The notes under the pieces were generated by a model. That model saw nothing but the letters and a program-made list of their open reading frames with translations, made no database searches and was not told the DNA's origin. Positions 17,369-26,310 of a stretch of DNA of 64,000 bases are shown here, one piece after another. The DNA is from Bacteroides sp. GTDB taxonomy: Bacteria > Bacteroidota > Bacteroidia > Bacteroidales > Bacteroidaceae. Position numbers and translations under genes: made by a program. Position 1 is the stretch's first letter. The number at the start of each line of letters is the position of its first letter. The stretch is taken from positions 372,001 to 436,000 of the forward strand of contig JALCME010000001.1 in the NCBI GenBank assembly GCA_022648295.1. Direction: 5' to 3'.

Positions 17369-19521
17369 TATCTTTTTAAGAGATTTCCAATTCTCATTGC
17401 ATTCAATACCGCAAGCAAAGCCACCCCGACATCTGCAAAAACAGCTTCCCAAAGCGTAGCCATCCCCAATGCTCCCAACAACATCACCAATACCTTAATG
17501 CCCATAGCCAGACCGATATTCTGCCAGACAATCCTACGCGTGTATCGTCCGATGCGGATAGCCGTTGCTACTTTTGAAGGTTGATCCGTCTGAATAATAA
17601 CATCTGCTGTTTCTATAGCCATATCGCTGCCCAGACCTCCCATTGCAATACCAACATCACTCAAAGCCAGTACAGGAGCGTCATTCATTCCGTCTCCGAC
17701 AAACGCAACTTGCTGGTTTCCGGATTGTTTGAGCAGGTTGAGATGTTCCACCTTTCCCTCCGGAAGCAAGTTACCGTATGCCTCAGGTATACCCAACTTT
17801 TTAGCAAAGTTAGTAACAATGTGCTGTTTATCACCGGATAAGAGTTGAATATTTTCAATATTTAAACCTTTGAGAGCCTTAACAGCCTCTTTCGCATCAT
17901 CTTTTAAGGTATCGGACAATGAAATAAAGCCAACGTACTCACGTTCAACAGCACACAAGACCAACGTATCGGTTATTGCATCCAGTTCCACCGGATAATC
18001 CACCCCGTACTTAGCCAGTAAACGGGTACTTCCAACAAGCACTTCCCTGCCTTCAACCCGAGCTTTTAAGCCATATCCGGTAACCTCCGAAACATCTTCC
18101 GACAGCGTAAAAGGAATATTTTGCTTCCTTGCATATGTCGTAATCGCTTTGGCAATGGGATGAGTGCTGTTTTCTACCGAAGCAATCAGGCTGACCAACT
18201 CTCTTTCGGACAAAGTACTGATCGAAGGAACAAGAGTACCAGAAATGGCAGCAGCCGTAAACTTCATCCTCTTAGATGATGAACCAAGCAAAGATGCTCC
18301 ACCTAATTCTGAATCGATCGGATGAACCTTTACCAATGGTGAATAGGGCGAATAAAACTCTTTGAGTAATACACCTGCTGAATGAATCTCCTGTACATCA
18401 AAAACTCCTTTAGTCAAAGTCCCGGTCTTATCGAACACCACAGTGTTGATCTTGGCTATGGCGTCCAAATAATTTCCGCCCTTAAACAAGATGCCATGTC
18501 TGGAAGCAGCACCGATGCCACCAAAATAGCCCAACGGAATGCTAATCACCAATGCGCACGGACAAGAGATAACCAGAAAGACTAATGCCCGGTACAGCCA
18601 CTCATTAAAGTGGAAAACAAATGCAGGATAAACAAGTGACCCGATGAAGGGGAGTAAAACCACCAGCAAGGCAATGCCAAAAACAATTGGCGTATAGATA
18701 TGTGCAAACTTTGTAATAAACAGTTCCGTAGGTGCCTTGCGTTCCGTTGCATGCTGTACCATATCGAGTATTCGTGCCAGCGTGCTTTCATCGTAAGGTT
18801 TAGCCACCTTAATCCGAATATTCTTATCGGACGACAACATACCCGAAAGCACTTCTTCTCCGCGACGAATAGTACAAGGCGTACTTTCGCCCGTAAGAGC
18901 AGCCGTATTGAAAGCAGCAGATTCTCCAAGCATCACCCCGTCCAGCGGAACACGTTCACCGGCCTTAATCTCAATAACATCACCAACCGACACTTCTTCC
19001 GGTTGTTTACTGATCAGTTCGCTTCCATCTACCACGGTTACAGTCTTGGGAATGACATCCAAAAGCGCTTCAATACGCCTTCTGGCTTTACTCACCGCCC
19101 GTCCCTGAAACAGTTCCCCGATCGTATAAAACAACATCACCGAAACGCCTTCCGGATAATCGCCAACGTAAAATGCACCAATAGCGGCTATTGACATCAA
19201 CGTAAATTCATTAAAGAAATCCTTCCCGCAGATACGTTCCCAACCTTCTTTCAGCACCGGCAACCCAACCGGCAAATAGGCTATGATATACCAAAACAGG
19301 GAAACGTAGCCGGAAGAAAATGCACTGACTTCCAAACCTTTCATCACAATGCCACCAAGCAGCATCAGTAAGGAAAGTAAAGGTTTCCAATATTCTTTTA
19401 TAAAGGAGAACAGCGTAAAATCCGATTCTCCTTGTTCCGTATTGCATCCGCAAGCAGCCTTGCGGTTATGATTAGAATCGTCAACCGGACGATTTCCATT
19501 TTGACAGCAACAACATTCCAT
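17368..19521 (-). CDS. Heavy-metal-translocating P1B-type ATPase
   Basis: A 717-residue inner-membrane pump. The start at 19521 gives MECCCCQNG, a cysteine-rich tail of about 45 residues with a second cluster AACGC, instead of a normal heavy-metal-associated (GMxCxxC) domain. Then come membrane helices, the actuator TGES motif near residue 205, the transport motif CPC (SCPCAL near 328), the phosphorylated Asp364 in DKTGTLTKG, and the GDGMNDAP hinge near 615. CPC with this subgroup points to Zn2+/Cd2+/Pb2+ export (ZntA/CadA-like). Residues about 385-435 are an unusual Ser/Lys/Pro-rich insert just after the phosphorylation site. It overlaps the Fur-family gene by four bases. A promoter with a palindrome lies just upstream. 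Confidence 0.92.
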   Translation of the reverse strand: MECCCCQNGNRPVDDSNHNRKAACGCNTEQGESDFTLFSFIKEYWKPLLSLLMLLGGIVMKGLEVSAFSSGYVSLFWYIIAYLPVGLPVLKEGWERICGKDFFNEFTLMSIAAIGAFYVGDYPEGVSVMLFYTIGELFQGRAVSKARRRIEALLDVIPKTVTVVDGSELISKQPEEVSVGDVIEIKAGERVPLDGVMLGESAAFNTAALTGESTPCTIRRGEEVLSGMLSSDKNIRIKVAKPYDESTLARILDMVQHATERKAPTELFITKFAHIYTPIVFGIALLVVLLPFIGSLVYPAFVFHFNEWLYRALVFLVISCPCALVISIPLGYFGGIGAASRHGILFKGGNYLDAIAKINTVVFDKTGTLTKGVFDVQEIHSAGVLLKEFYSPYSPLVKVHPIDSELGGASLLGSSSKRMKFTAAAISGTLVPSISTLSERELVSLIASVENSTHPIAKAITTYARKQNIPFTLSEDVSEVTGYGLKARVEGREVLVGSTRLLAKYGVDYPVELDAITDTLVLCAVEREYVGFISLSDTLKDDAKEAVKALKGLNIENIQLLSGDKQHIVTNFAKKLGIPEAYGNLLPEGKVEHLNLLKQSGNQQVAFVGDGMNDAPVLALSDVGIAMGGLGSDMAIETADVIIQTDQPSKVATAIRIGRYTRRIVWQNIGLAMGIKVLVMLLGALGMATLWEAVFADVGVALLAVLNAMRIGNLLKR

Positions 19522-19546
19522 ATATACATCTTTCTTTATTTCGCTG

Positions 19547-19576
19547 CAAACATACGAATAGAAAGATGCAACCAAA
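19547..19576 (-). promoter_or_regulatory. Predicted promoter of the ATPase-Fur operon
   Basis: On the minus strand TTTG (19576-19573), 18 bases, then TATGTTTG (19554-19547). The -7 box lies 25 bases before the ATG at 19521. Consensus and position fit. Confidence 0.55.
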
Positions 19577-19581
19577 TTGCA
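19567..19581. promoter_or_regulatory. Candidate Fur-family operator
   Basis: TGCAACCAAATTGCA is a 5-5-5 inverted repeat covering the -33 box of the ATPase-Fur promoter, where a repressor would act. The same TGCAA/TTGCA arms are in the 22-base palindrome behind the Fur gene. Confidence 0.4.
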
Positions 19582-19599
19582 AAGTGACTGTTCCCCTAG

Positions 19600-22359
19600 T
19601 TAATTCTTTCCAAATTCAGTCTGCTGCTTCTCCACTTCATTCAACAATTTACGTTTATCATCCTCAGACAAGGTCTTTTTAGCTGCGTCTTTGGATTCCG
19701 ACTGAACTGTTGTAACGGGAATCTTGCTCTCAATCGAACTATTATTGTGCGAACAGCTCTCATTATTCCCAGTCGTAGCAAATTCATCTTCGGAATAGCA
19801 AAATGGTAATGTAGCCGGTACGCTTTCAAATTCAATTTCAGTCGAAGCAGGAGCATGCATGCCTTCATACTGCACCCGCGCTTTTACTATTATCTTCCCG
19901 GCTGTACGGGTAGAGCGAATGAGCACCGGAGCTGATCCAAATTCCACAGCACGCGGATTGGCTCCGATAGTTGCATCACCGATAATCCTGCCTTCACCCT
20001 CCACACTGAAAACAATATTCTCTTTTGCCAACCGACGCACGTTGCCACTATCATCGGTAACTTCCGCCACAACAACAATAAAGTCCGAACCGTCAGCCAC
20101 CAAAGGACAGTTCAACCGGTCTACTTTCAGGCGTAATTTAGTGGAGCGGCGGGACGGCATCCTTTTCATGCTGCATACCACCTTCCCATCAATAATTCCT
20201 TCAGCCACCATATTCACCTTTTGCCAGTTCTTCTCAAAGTAACTGTGTTGACGGGCCTCCCAAAAGTCCCAAACATGATGAAACACAACAGGCGGATCGG
20301 GCATGTGCCCCTTAGCATGAACCACCGGTTGTATCCAGCTTTTCGCACCGTCGTAAATAGACAGTCTGACTGAATCGCAATTACTAAAGACTACGACATC
20401 CGAGTCCGAGAACTGTGTCATCTCGTGCGCAATGTAGACCATCGGACCAACATCCACCAAAGGTACATGTAAGGAAGGAGAGGACTGACTGCGGAATAGA
20501 TAATAAGCATACTTCGGCTGGCGAAAAGCATCGAATATACCACCCCAGTAAGGATCGGGATGATAACCCCGCTGATGATCAAACGGATGCCACTGAGCAC
20601 CACCGATAAACTGTCCGTCGGTGTGATACATTTCGTCATAGCTTTTTGCCAGCGAAAGCGCCTGTACCAACATGGGATGTTCCCCCCAGCTCCTGCTCGC
20701 CCGGTTATTATTGTTATGTGCATACCAATCATCCACATTCTCTCCGAACTCCCGGGTGAAGATGCACTGTTCCACCTTATTCTTACGTTCATCTCCCGGC
20801 CATCCGTAAAGCACATCATAATTGTCTTTCACTCCTGCCGAATGCAAATCGGCAGCCGCTACCGGACGTCCCGGATAAGGATATTCCTCTTTGGTAATCT
20901 GCAGCGCTTCCAAAGCAAAATCAAGCGGATAACGGGTCTCATTCAAAATCGGTTCCCACATCAAGACCGACGGATGATTACGATCCCGGCGAATCATCAT
21001 CCGGGTATTCTTATGCACCAACTTGGCAAATTCAGGATCTTTATTCCAATACTGCCAACCCGGAGTAGCCACAATGACAAACATGCCCAATTCATCGCAA
21101 GCATCCATAAACGCCGGATCCTGCGGATAATGGGCTGTACGAATAATCCGGCATCCAGCATCCCGCAACCTCTTTACATCCCGCCACTGCTGGGAATTAG
21201 GCAACGCATTGCCTACATAAGCAAAGTCCTGATGACGGTTAGCTCCGATCAGTTGTCCGAAAGGCTTTCCATTCAACCAAAAGCCCTCCTTCCCCTTAAA
21301 CTCGGCTTTCCTTATTCCAATGCGGGTAACTCCTCCGTCCACAATTTTACGACCCTCCTTTACCCGTGATTGAATCCGGTATAAATAAGGACTGTCCGGT
21401 GACCATAAAGATGGATGATTCACCTTGATCTTTTGCCTGACCGTGATGCACTCACCCGGCTTCAACTGAATTTTACCTTCACGCCGACCGATCTTATTCC
21501 CCGCCGCATCAAGCAAAACAGTCTCCACCGCAACGTGACTGAGAAGCCGTCCACTATTTTTTACTTCCGTATCTACATAAACCCAAGCGCTTTTATCCGT
21601 TATATCGGCATAGTGAACAAATACTCCGCCACCGGCTACCTTACCCGCTTCCACAGCAGTGGTTATTGCCACGGGAGACTTACCAATCAGCCAGACATCC
21701 CGATAGATTCCTCCGTGATAAGCAAAATCCAATGCATATTGCGGCTTACCGGGAGGAAAAGTTTTATCATCCCGATTATCCGCCTTCACCGCCAGCACAC
21801 AAGAGTCACCCGCTTGTACACCCTGCTCCGTCAGATTCACCGAAAACGGTAAGTAGCCTCCCAGATGTTTCTTCAGCAAATGCCCGTTTAAATAGATTTC
21901 CTGCTTGCCCATTACAGCTTCAAAATAGACACTGACTTGTTTACCTTTCATGTCGGCAGGTACAACAAAATGCTTACGATACCATGCCACACCCTGATAG
22001 TTCCGGCATCCACTAGCCTCAGCTGGTTCCAGTTGCACCGTATGCGGAGTGGAGACAATCGTCCATGATGCATCATTAAAATCCTTCTTGTAAGCCCCTT
22101 CCGCATCTCCCCTGAAATAGCGCCAACCGGGATTAAAGTCATAAACAGCCCTTCCCGAGCCCGGTAATGGGATCAATCCGGCAACCGATGCCTCCGGTAC
22201 ACGATCCGCAGCATAACCGGGAAGAACAAGTAAGACCGCCCACAAAAACATCAGCAAACTCTTTCCTCCTTTTTCCGCAGAAACAAAAGGAAAGCGGACA
22301 TTGATCTTATTCATAAAACGAAGTTTTCCCACTCCAATACAATTCATAGTTCTATTCAT
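19600..22359 (-). CDS. GH2 glycoside hydrolase (beta-galactosidase-like), secreted
   Basis: A 919-residue enzyme. The ATG at 22359 overlaps the previous stop (TAATG); an ATG at 22314 (MNKIN) would give a more ordinary signal peptide, so the real start is uncertain between the two. Domains: signal region to about 50, GH2 sugar-binding jelly roll (about 70-240), immunoglobulin-like domain (about 245-345), TIM barrel (about 350-640) with acid/base Glu474 in ILNETR and nucleophile Glu537 in TREFGE, then C-terminal beta domains. Residues about 856-919 are a Ser/Asn/Lys/Glu-rich tail unlike a folded domain. GH2 activities include beta-galactosidase, beta-glucuronidase and beta-mannosidase; the pectic context favours a beta-galactoside or beta-uronide. 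It is the last gene of the GH106-esterase-DUF5703-GH2 group. Confidence 0.88.
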   Translation of the reverse strand: MNRTMNCIGVGKLRFMNKINVRFPFVSAEKGGKSLLMFLWAVLLVLPGYAADRVPEASVAGLIPLPGSGRAVYDFNPGWRYFRGDAEGAYKKDFNDASWTIVSTPHTVQLEPAEASGCRNYQGVAWYRKHFVVPADMKGKQVSVYFEAVMGKQEIYLNGHLLKKHLGGYLPFSVNLTEQGVQAGDSCVLAVKADNRDDKTFPPGKPQYALDFAYHGGIYRDVWLIGKSPVAITTAVEAGKVAGGGVFVHYADITDKSAWVYVDTEVKNSGRLLSHVAVETVLLDAAGNKIGRREGKIQLKPGECITVRQKIKVNHPSLWSPDSPYLYRIQSRVKEGRKIVDGGVTRIGIRKAEFKGKEGFWLNGKPFGQLIGANRHQDFAYVGNALPNSQQWRDVKRLRDAGCRIIRTAHYPQDPAFMDACDELGMFVIVATPGWQYWNKDPEFAKLVHKNTRMMIRRDRNHPSVLMWEPILNETRYPLDFALEALQITKEEYPYPGRPVAAADLHSAGVKDNYDVLYGWPGDERKNKVEQCIFTREFGENVDDWYAHNNNNRASRSWGEHPMLVQALSLAKSYDEMYHTDGQFIGGAQWHPFDHQRGYHPDPYWGGIFDAFRQPKYAYYLFRSQSSPSLHVPLVDVGPMVYIAHEMTQFSDSDVVVFSNCDSVRLSIYDGAKSWIQPVVHAKGHMPDPPVVFHHVWDFWEARQHSYFEKNWQKVNMVAEGIIDGKVVCSMKRMPSRRSTKLRLKVDRLNCPLVADGSDFIVVVAEVTDDSGNVRRLAKENIVFSVEGEGRIIGDATIGANPRAVEFGSAPVLIRSTRTAGKIIVKARVQYEGMHAPASTEIEFESVPATLPFCYSEDEFATTGNNESCSHNNSSIESKIPVTTVQSESKDAAKKTLSEDDKRKLLNEVEKQQTEFGKN

Positions 22360-24584
22360 TAGTTGTTTAGCATTAGTTCAACATCTTTCCGACGGGATTC
22401 GGGAGTCACTTTTAAAAAAGTCACCTTGCCCGATTCCAGCTTTGCCTCCACCGTCGTTTGTCCGGGAGCATGAAGTTTGAAATGCACATCCCACTCCCGC
22501 GGCCATGCAGGAAACAAAAGTATTCGCTTTCCCACGGTTTGCAACAGCATCTCCTGCAAACCAATCATGCCGCTTCCACCGCGGTTATGATCGGGTGCCC
22601 AGTCAAATCCCGGTCCCCAGAAAGCAGGAAAGCGATATGGACCGTCAGCCAGCTTTAACAAAGCAAGTCGCTTTGCTTCTTCCGTCAATCCCAAACAAGC
22701 CGCCCAAATATTATCCTGTTTCCAACCCTTGAAATCACGGAACTTCAACGCATCCTCATCCAGCCAATAGGTATTCCGGGCCACTTGCAAGCTATCGCGT
22801 CCCACTCCATATATCCGCCACGGGAAGACCGGATAAAGCTGTGGCGTTTCCACATTATTGACCCGCTCCCAGGTTTTAGCCGGTGCAATCACCTCTTTAC
22901 CATCTACACAACGCAGTGGAATCGGCGGAATCCGTTGTAACATTTCCATCTTCTTTCCGTACGTTTGTAGTACTTTACGCAATGCCGCAATGGTGCTTGC
23001 TGCGTTATTGGTCATTTTATACGTTTCACAAGCCGATCCCGGAAACAATATCAAATGTCCCTGATCGTCCAATTCTTTCCTTCCCCGATGCCTTGCCAAA
23101 TACCGGTAATGTTCATCAAAAAAGTCCAGTGCACTGTCAATAAAAGGCATATAAGCCGTAATATCCTCACCAGCATAGTCCTTTGTGTCCAAGATCATCA
23201 GGCAAAACTCCAATACGGTATCCCATTCATACTCCAACCAGGCATTGTATTCCACTCCCTTATCGAAATAACCGGGACGTTTAAATCCATATTCGGCGGG
23301 ATTTGGCAAGCCGTAGTTCTCCAACTGTTCGGCAAAGCATGCTCCCTTATGATTCCAATATACCTTACTGCGAAGCTCCGCATTCCCCAGCATTTCCGAA
23401 TAGAAACGGAACTGCGGCGTCATCAAATCGGCATCCCCGCTTTTTAGCATCGGCCAGTAGACGAGCCGCTGGTTCTGAGCGGTCATCGTTCCACCGCCCC
23501 ATTTACGGAAGTCCGGTGTAAAATGCTGCTTTTTATCCACATAACAAGGATCAAACGTAAACAGTCCGCCATTGAACTTGGTTGGTGCACTACCATACGC
23601 ATTACACCCCAGCATATAACGGAACAAGGTATAATTACGGGTAATCTTTTCGGCTTCTCCTTTACCTCTGATAAAGCTTCGCTGCCAAAAAGTCCGCCAC
23701 CACGCCTGCGATTGTTTTTTATCCTTCGAGTAATTCAACTTTTGCCATTCGGGATGATATTCCCATACCGTAACCTTTTCGGTTTGCTGCGTATGTAAAG
23801 CGATTAGGATCTGTTGCCGTCGTACCGGCTTTTGATTACAGAAGTGCCAGGCTTTATAAGCTGTTCCGGCATACTCTCCTTTGCTTGTTCCGGCATAATG
23901 AAGATGATTTCCCCGTAATTCACCGCCAAAAGTCAACCAACGCAGCGGGTTCTTTAACTGCGACTTCACTTCTTCCAGACCTTGTTGCTTGACAGCCACA
24001 TCAAAGACCGTTGCTGCCGGACTGCGATGATAAAAGATAAGCCCATCCTTTTCAGCCCGGATTGAATCCCTTGTAGTAGTCAGTCCCGGATAAGCCACCC
24101 ATTTATAGGAACACTGCTGCCCCTCACCCTTGCGAATAGGGCGATCTTCGTAACGCCAACTTTCATAAGAAACATCCGCACTTAACGCACGTTTACCTGA
24201 TAACTCCACATGAATCAACGGATGAAAAACATCCACCCATATATCAGCAGTCACTCCCTTTGCGGAAATCTGCACATAACCCTCATTCAGCTTTAGTTCC
24301 TGCCGGAAATCATCGGCATGCAAAAAAGGATTGGGAGAAAAGCGTATTCTTACACGCCCCAATTTAAGCATAGTATTGTTTTCATCGAACGTTCCGCTAC
24401 GACTGATATAAAAAAGCAGATCACCCTTCTCCACCCAAACATTCAGTCCGATGTCGCCTCCGCCACAGGGCATTGATTCCGAAGAGTTATTACCGGGACT
24501 ATTCCAAACGAGATTGGCATGCTGGCTCCAAAGAACCTGCACGCCAATAATCACTAATAAAACTATTGAAAAGAGCTTTTTCAT
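22359..24584 (-). CDS. Secreted DUF5703 / GH95-like (alpha/alpha)6 protein
   Basis: A 741-residue exported protein with signal peptide (cleavage near LWSQ). The N-terminal about 280 residues are a beta-sandwich starting WNSPGNNSSESMPCGGGDIGLNV, typical of DUF5703 and of the N-domain of GH95-type enzymes. The rest has the helical pattern of an (alpha/alpha)6 barrel, with FNGGLFTFD near residue 345, a GGGTMTAQNQRLVYWPML segment near 370, EYEWDTVLEFCLMIL near 460 and FPGSACETYKMTNNAAST near 525. Relatives hydrolyse alpha-L-fucosidic or alpha-L-galactosidic links, but this branch is poorly characterised. It is overlapped by the GH2 gene, so the two products are probably made in fixed ratio and act on the same side chain. 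Function is inferred. Confidence 0.75.
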   Translation of the reverse strand: MKKLFSIVLLVIIGVQVLWSQHANLVWNSPGNNSSESMPCGGGDIGLNVWVEKGDLLFYISRSGTFDENNTMLKLGRVRIRFSPNPFLHADDFRQELKLNEGYVQISAKGVTADIWVDVFHPLIHVELSGKRALSADVSYESWRYEDRPIRKGEGQQCSYKWVAYPGLTTTRDSIRAEKDGLIFYHRSPAATVFDVAVKQQGLEEVKSQLKNPLRWLTFGGELRGNHLHYAGTSKGEYAGTAYKAWHFCNQKPVRRQQILIALHTQQTEKVTVWEYHPEWQKLNYSKDKKQSQAWWRTFWQRSFIRGKGEAEKITRNYTLFRYMLGCNAYGSAPTKFNGGLFTFDPCYVDKKQHFTPDFRKWGGGTMTAQNQRLVYWPMLKSGDADLMTPQFRFYSEMLGNAELRSKVYWNHKGACFAEQLENYGLPNPAEYGFKRPGYFDKGVEYNAWLEYEWDTVLEFCLMILDTKDYAGEDITAYMPFIDSALDFFDEHYRYLARHRGRKELDDQGHLILFPGSACETYKMTNNAASTIAALRKVLQTYGKKMEMLQRIPPIPLRCVDGKEVIAPAKTWERVNNVETPQLYPVFPWRIYGVGRDSLQVARNTYWLDEDALKFRDFKGWKQDNIWAACLGLTEEAKRLALLKLADGPYRFPAFWGPGFDWAPDHNRGGSGMIGLQEMLLQTVGKRILLFPAWPREWDVHFKLHAPGQTTVEAKLESGKVTFLKVTPESRRKDVELMLNN

Positions 24585-24647
24585 CCCGGTCTCCCTATTT
24601 CCTTTTCTTATTTCTTATTCATTCTCATCTTCTCCTTACTTTCTCTT

Positions 24648-24671
24648 CTTTGATTGTTCTTTCAATCAAAG
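24648..24671. other. Small hairpin in the esterase-DUF5703 spacer
   Basis: CTTTGATTG and CAATCAAAG form a perfect 9-base stem with a 6-base loop in the 196-base gap. It lacks a T-tract. It may be an RNA stability or processing element; otherwise this spacer is C/T-rich with nothing else clear. Confidence 0.35.
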
Positions 24672-24780
24672 TACCCAAAAGATTGAAGGTAGACTGTTTT
24701 TTGTTTGAAGCCAAAAAAGTTTTATCATTATCTTACTCAAATCTTAATCTTCTCTTTCCGTTGAGTAACAACTGTTCCAA

Positions 24781-26217
24781 TCACCAATCATCCGTGCGGA
24801 AAGAAGAAACCGGCAGTCCGTTTCCACCGTATAAATCTCCGTCTACATAATTTTCGAAAGCATAGCGTACTGCCACCGGATGAGGTACTTCTTCGCTCTT
24901 TACGTATATCTTACTCCGTACCACCCAAGCTTTAGCCGGATGGAATACTTTGTCGGAACCAGCCACAGTAAAGAGTTTGGATTCAAAGCCACCTTTACAG
25001 GTGATCCACATCGGAGCACGCCCAAAATGTACCATTGCCGTATCTCCCTGAACAGTCAAACCGTCATAATAGGGACTATCACCGCTAACCCCTTCAAAGC
25101 CATAAGTTTTACTTAGAGCCAATAGAGCCAGCCGCTCTCCGGCTATTTCCTTTTTCCGGGGATGAATACCTGTTCTCAATCCGGCATCCAGCAGTACGGC
25201 CATACCACTATTCGGTACACGGAATTCCACCTTAGCCTGTGCTTCACGGAGATAAGCCGAATTAATAGCCGGCTGTCCCTCCTGGGTGATCAACCCGTAA
25301 TCATAAGGAGCAATCTGACAATAGTAGAAAGGAAAATCCCCCTGATTCCATGCTGCACGCCAACCTTTAATCAGTGTAGTAAACATATCCGCATAAGTCT
25401 GTGCCCGGTTACAGTTATCCTCTCCCTGATACCAAATCACGCCTTTGATCGTTAAGCCGATAAGCGGATGGAGCATCCCGTTATAAAGCACGGTAGGAGT
25501 CCGGTTCTTCGACTTGATGTCCGCTTCCGACTGTGGTATTTTTGCATCGGGAAAAGCTTTCAACATATCCGCGGTCATCCAGGCCTCAGCAGCGGAACCG
25601 CCCCATGCAGCAACAATCAGTCCTACGGGAACATGAAGCATTTCCTGCACCAACCTACCAAAATAGTAAGCCGTGGCACTAAATTCAGCGACCGACTGGG
25701 GAGTCGCCTCCTGCCATTGTCCGCTAACATCTTCTTCAGGCAGAAAAGAAGAATGACGCTTCACCGTAAACAAACGCAAATTGGGGTTCCGGCTCTTCAA
25801 GATATCCATATTCGAACCTTCAACAGGTTGATTCTTGAATCCCTTCATCGGCATCTCCATATTGCTTTGTCCTGAACAGAGCCATACTTCTCCAATCAAA
25901 ATATCATTTAAGGTGGCCACTTCACCATCATTAAACGAAATGGTATAAGGTCCTCCGGCTGCGGGTGTCGGTACCGCAAGCTTCCATTTGCCGGAAGCAT
26001 CCGCTTTTGTCCGGTATTGTTTGCCATTCCATCCGGTAGTTACGATAACTAGTTTGTTGACCCGGGCCGTTCCCCATAAATTAGCATGACTTTGCCGCTG
26101 CATCACCATACCATTTGCAAAGAAAGCCGGCAATTTCACTTCCGCTTTTGCAACAACCCCCATTAACAGGATAAATGAGGCAACCATTGTTCTCGTTAAA
26201 ACATGTTTTACATCCAT
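24781..26217 (-). CDS. SGNH-type sialate O-acetylesterase-like carbohydrate esterase
   Basis: A 478-residue exported enzyme with signal peptide (about 1-25, VVAKAE). The SASA/SGNH esterase block I is seen as GQSNME with nucleophile Ser118. An oxyanion segment VAAWGGSAAEAWM is near residue 205 and a WYQGEDN block with the catalytic-site region near 260; a beta-sandwich insertion precedes block I. The family is named for 9-O-acetyl sialate hydrolysis, but in polysaccharide loci members remove acetyl groups from pectin or xylan. Located between GH106 (93-base gap) and the DUF5703 gene, it probably deacetylates a pectic side chain so the glycosidases can act. Confidence 0.87.
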   Translation of the reverse strand: MDVKHVLTRTMVASFILLMGVVAKAEVKLPAFFANGMVMQRQSHANLWGTARVNKLVIVTTGWNGKQYRTKADASGKWKLAVPTPAAGGPYTISFNDGEVATLNDILIGEVWLCSGQSNMEMPMKGFKNQPVEGSNMDILKSRNPNLRLFTVKRHSSFLPEEDVSGQWQEATPQSVAEFSATAYYFGRLVQEMLHVPVGLIVAAWGGSAAEAWMTADMLKAFPDAKIPQSEADIKSKNRTPTVLYNGMLHPLIGLTIKGVIWYQGEDNCNRAQTYADMFTTLIKGWRAAWNQGDFPFYYCQIAPYDYGLITQEGQPAINSAYLREAQAKVEFRVPNSGMAVLLDAGLRTGIHPRKKEIAGERLALLALSKTYGFEGVSGDSPYYDGLTVQGDTAMVHFGRAPMWITCKGGFESKLFTVAGSDKVFHPAKAWVVRSKIYVKSEEVPHPVAVRYAFENYVDGDLYGGNGLPVSSFRTDDW

Positions 26218-26310
26218 CTTCTTATCTGTTTAATATCTTATGATCTTTCAATCAATTACACCTCTTTATTATTAGCCTTTATGCCACCTTACACAAGCCC
26301 AGTTCTTCAG

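Noticed and set aside
17369..17452. Longer N-terminus for the Fur-family protein
   Set aside because: It would lie inside the ATPase gene and adds a Cys/Arg-rich leader foreign to the family; the TAATG overlap marks the start.
20560..21369. 269-codon plus-strand frame
   Set aside because: Antisense to the GH2 barrel; composition typical of a shadow frame, rich in Arg, His and Ile.
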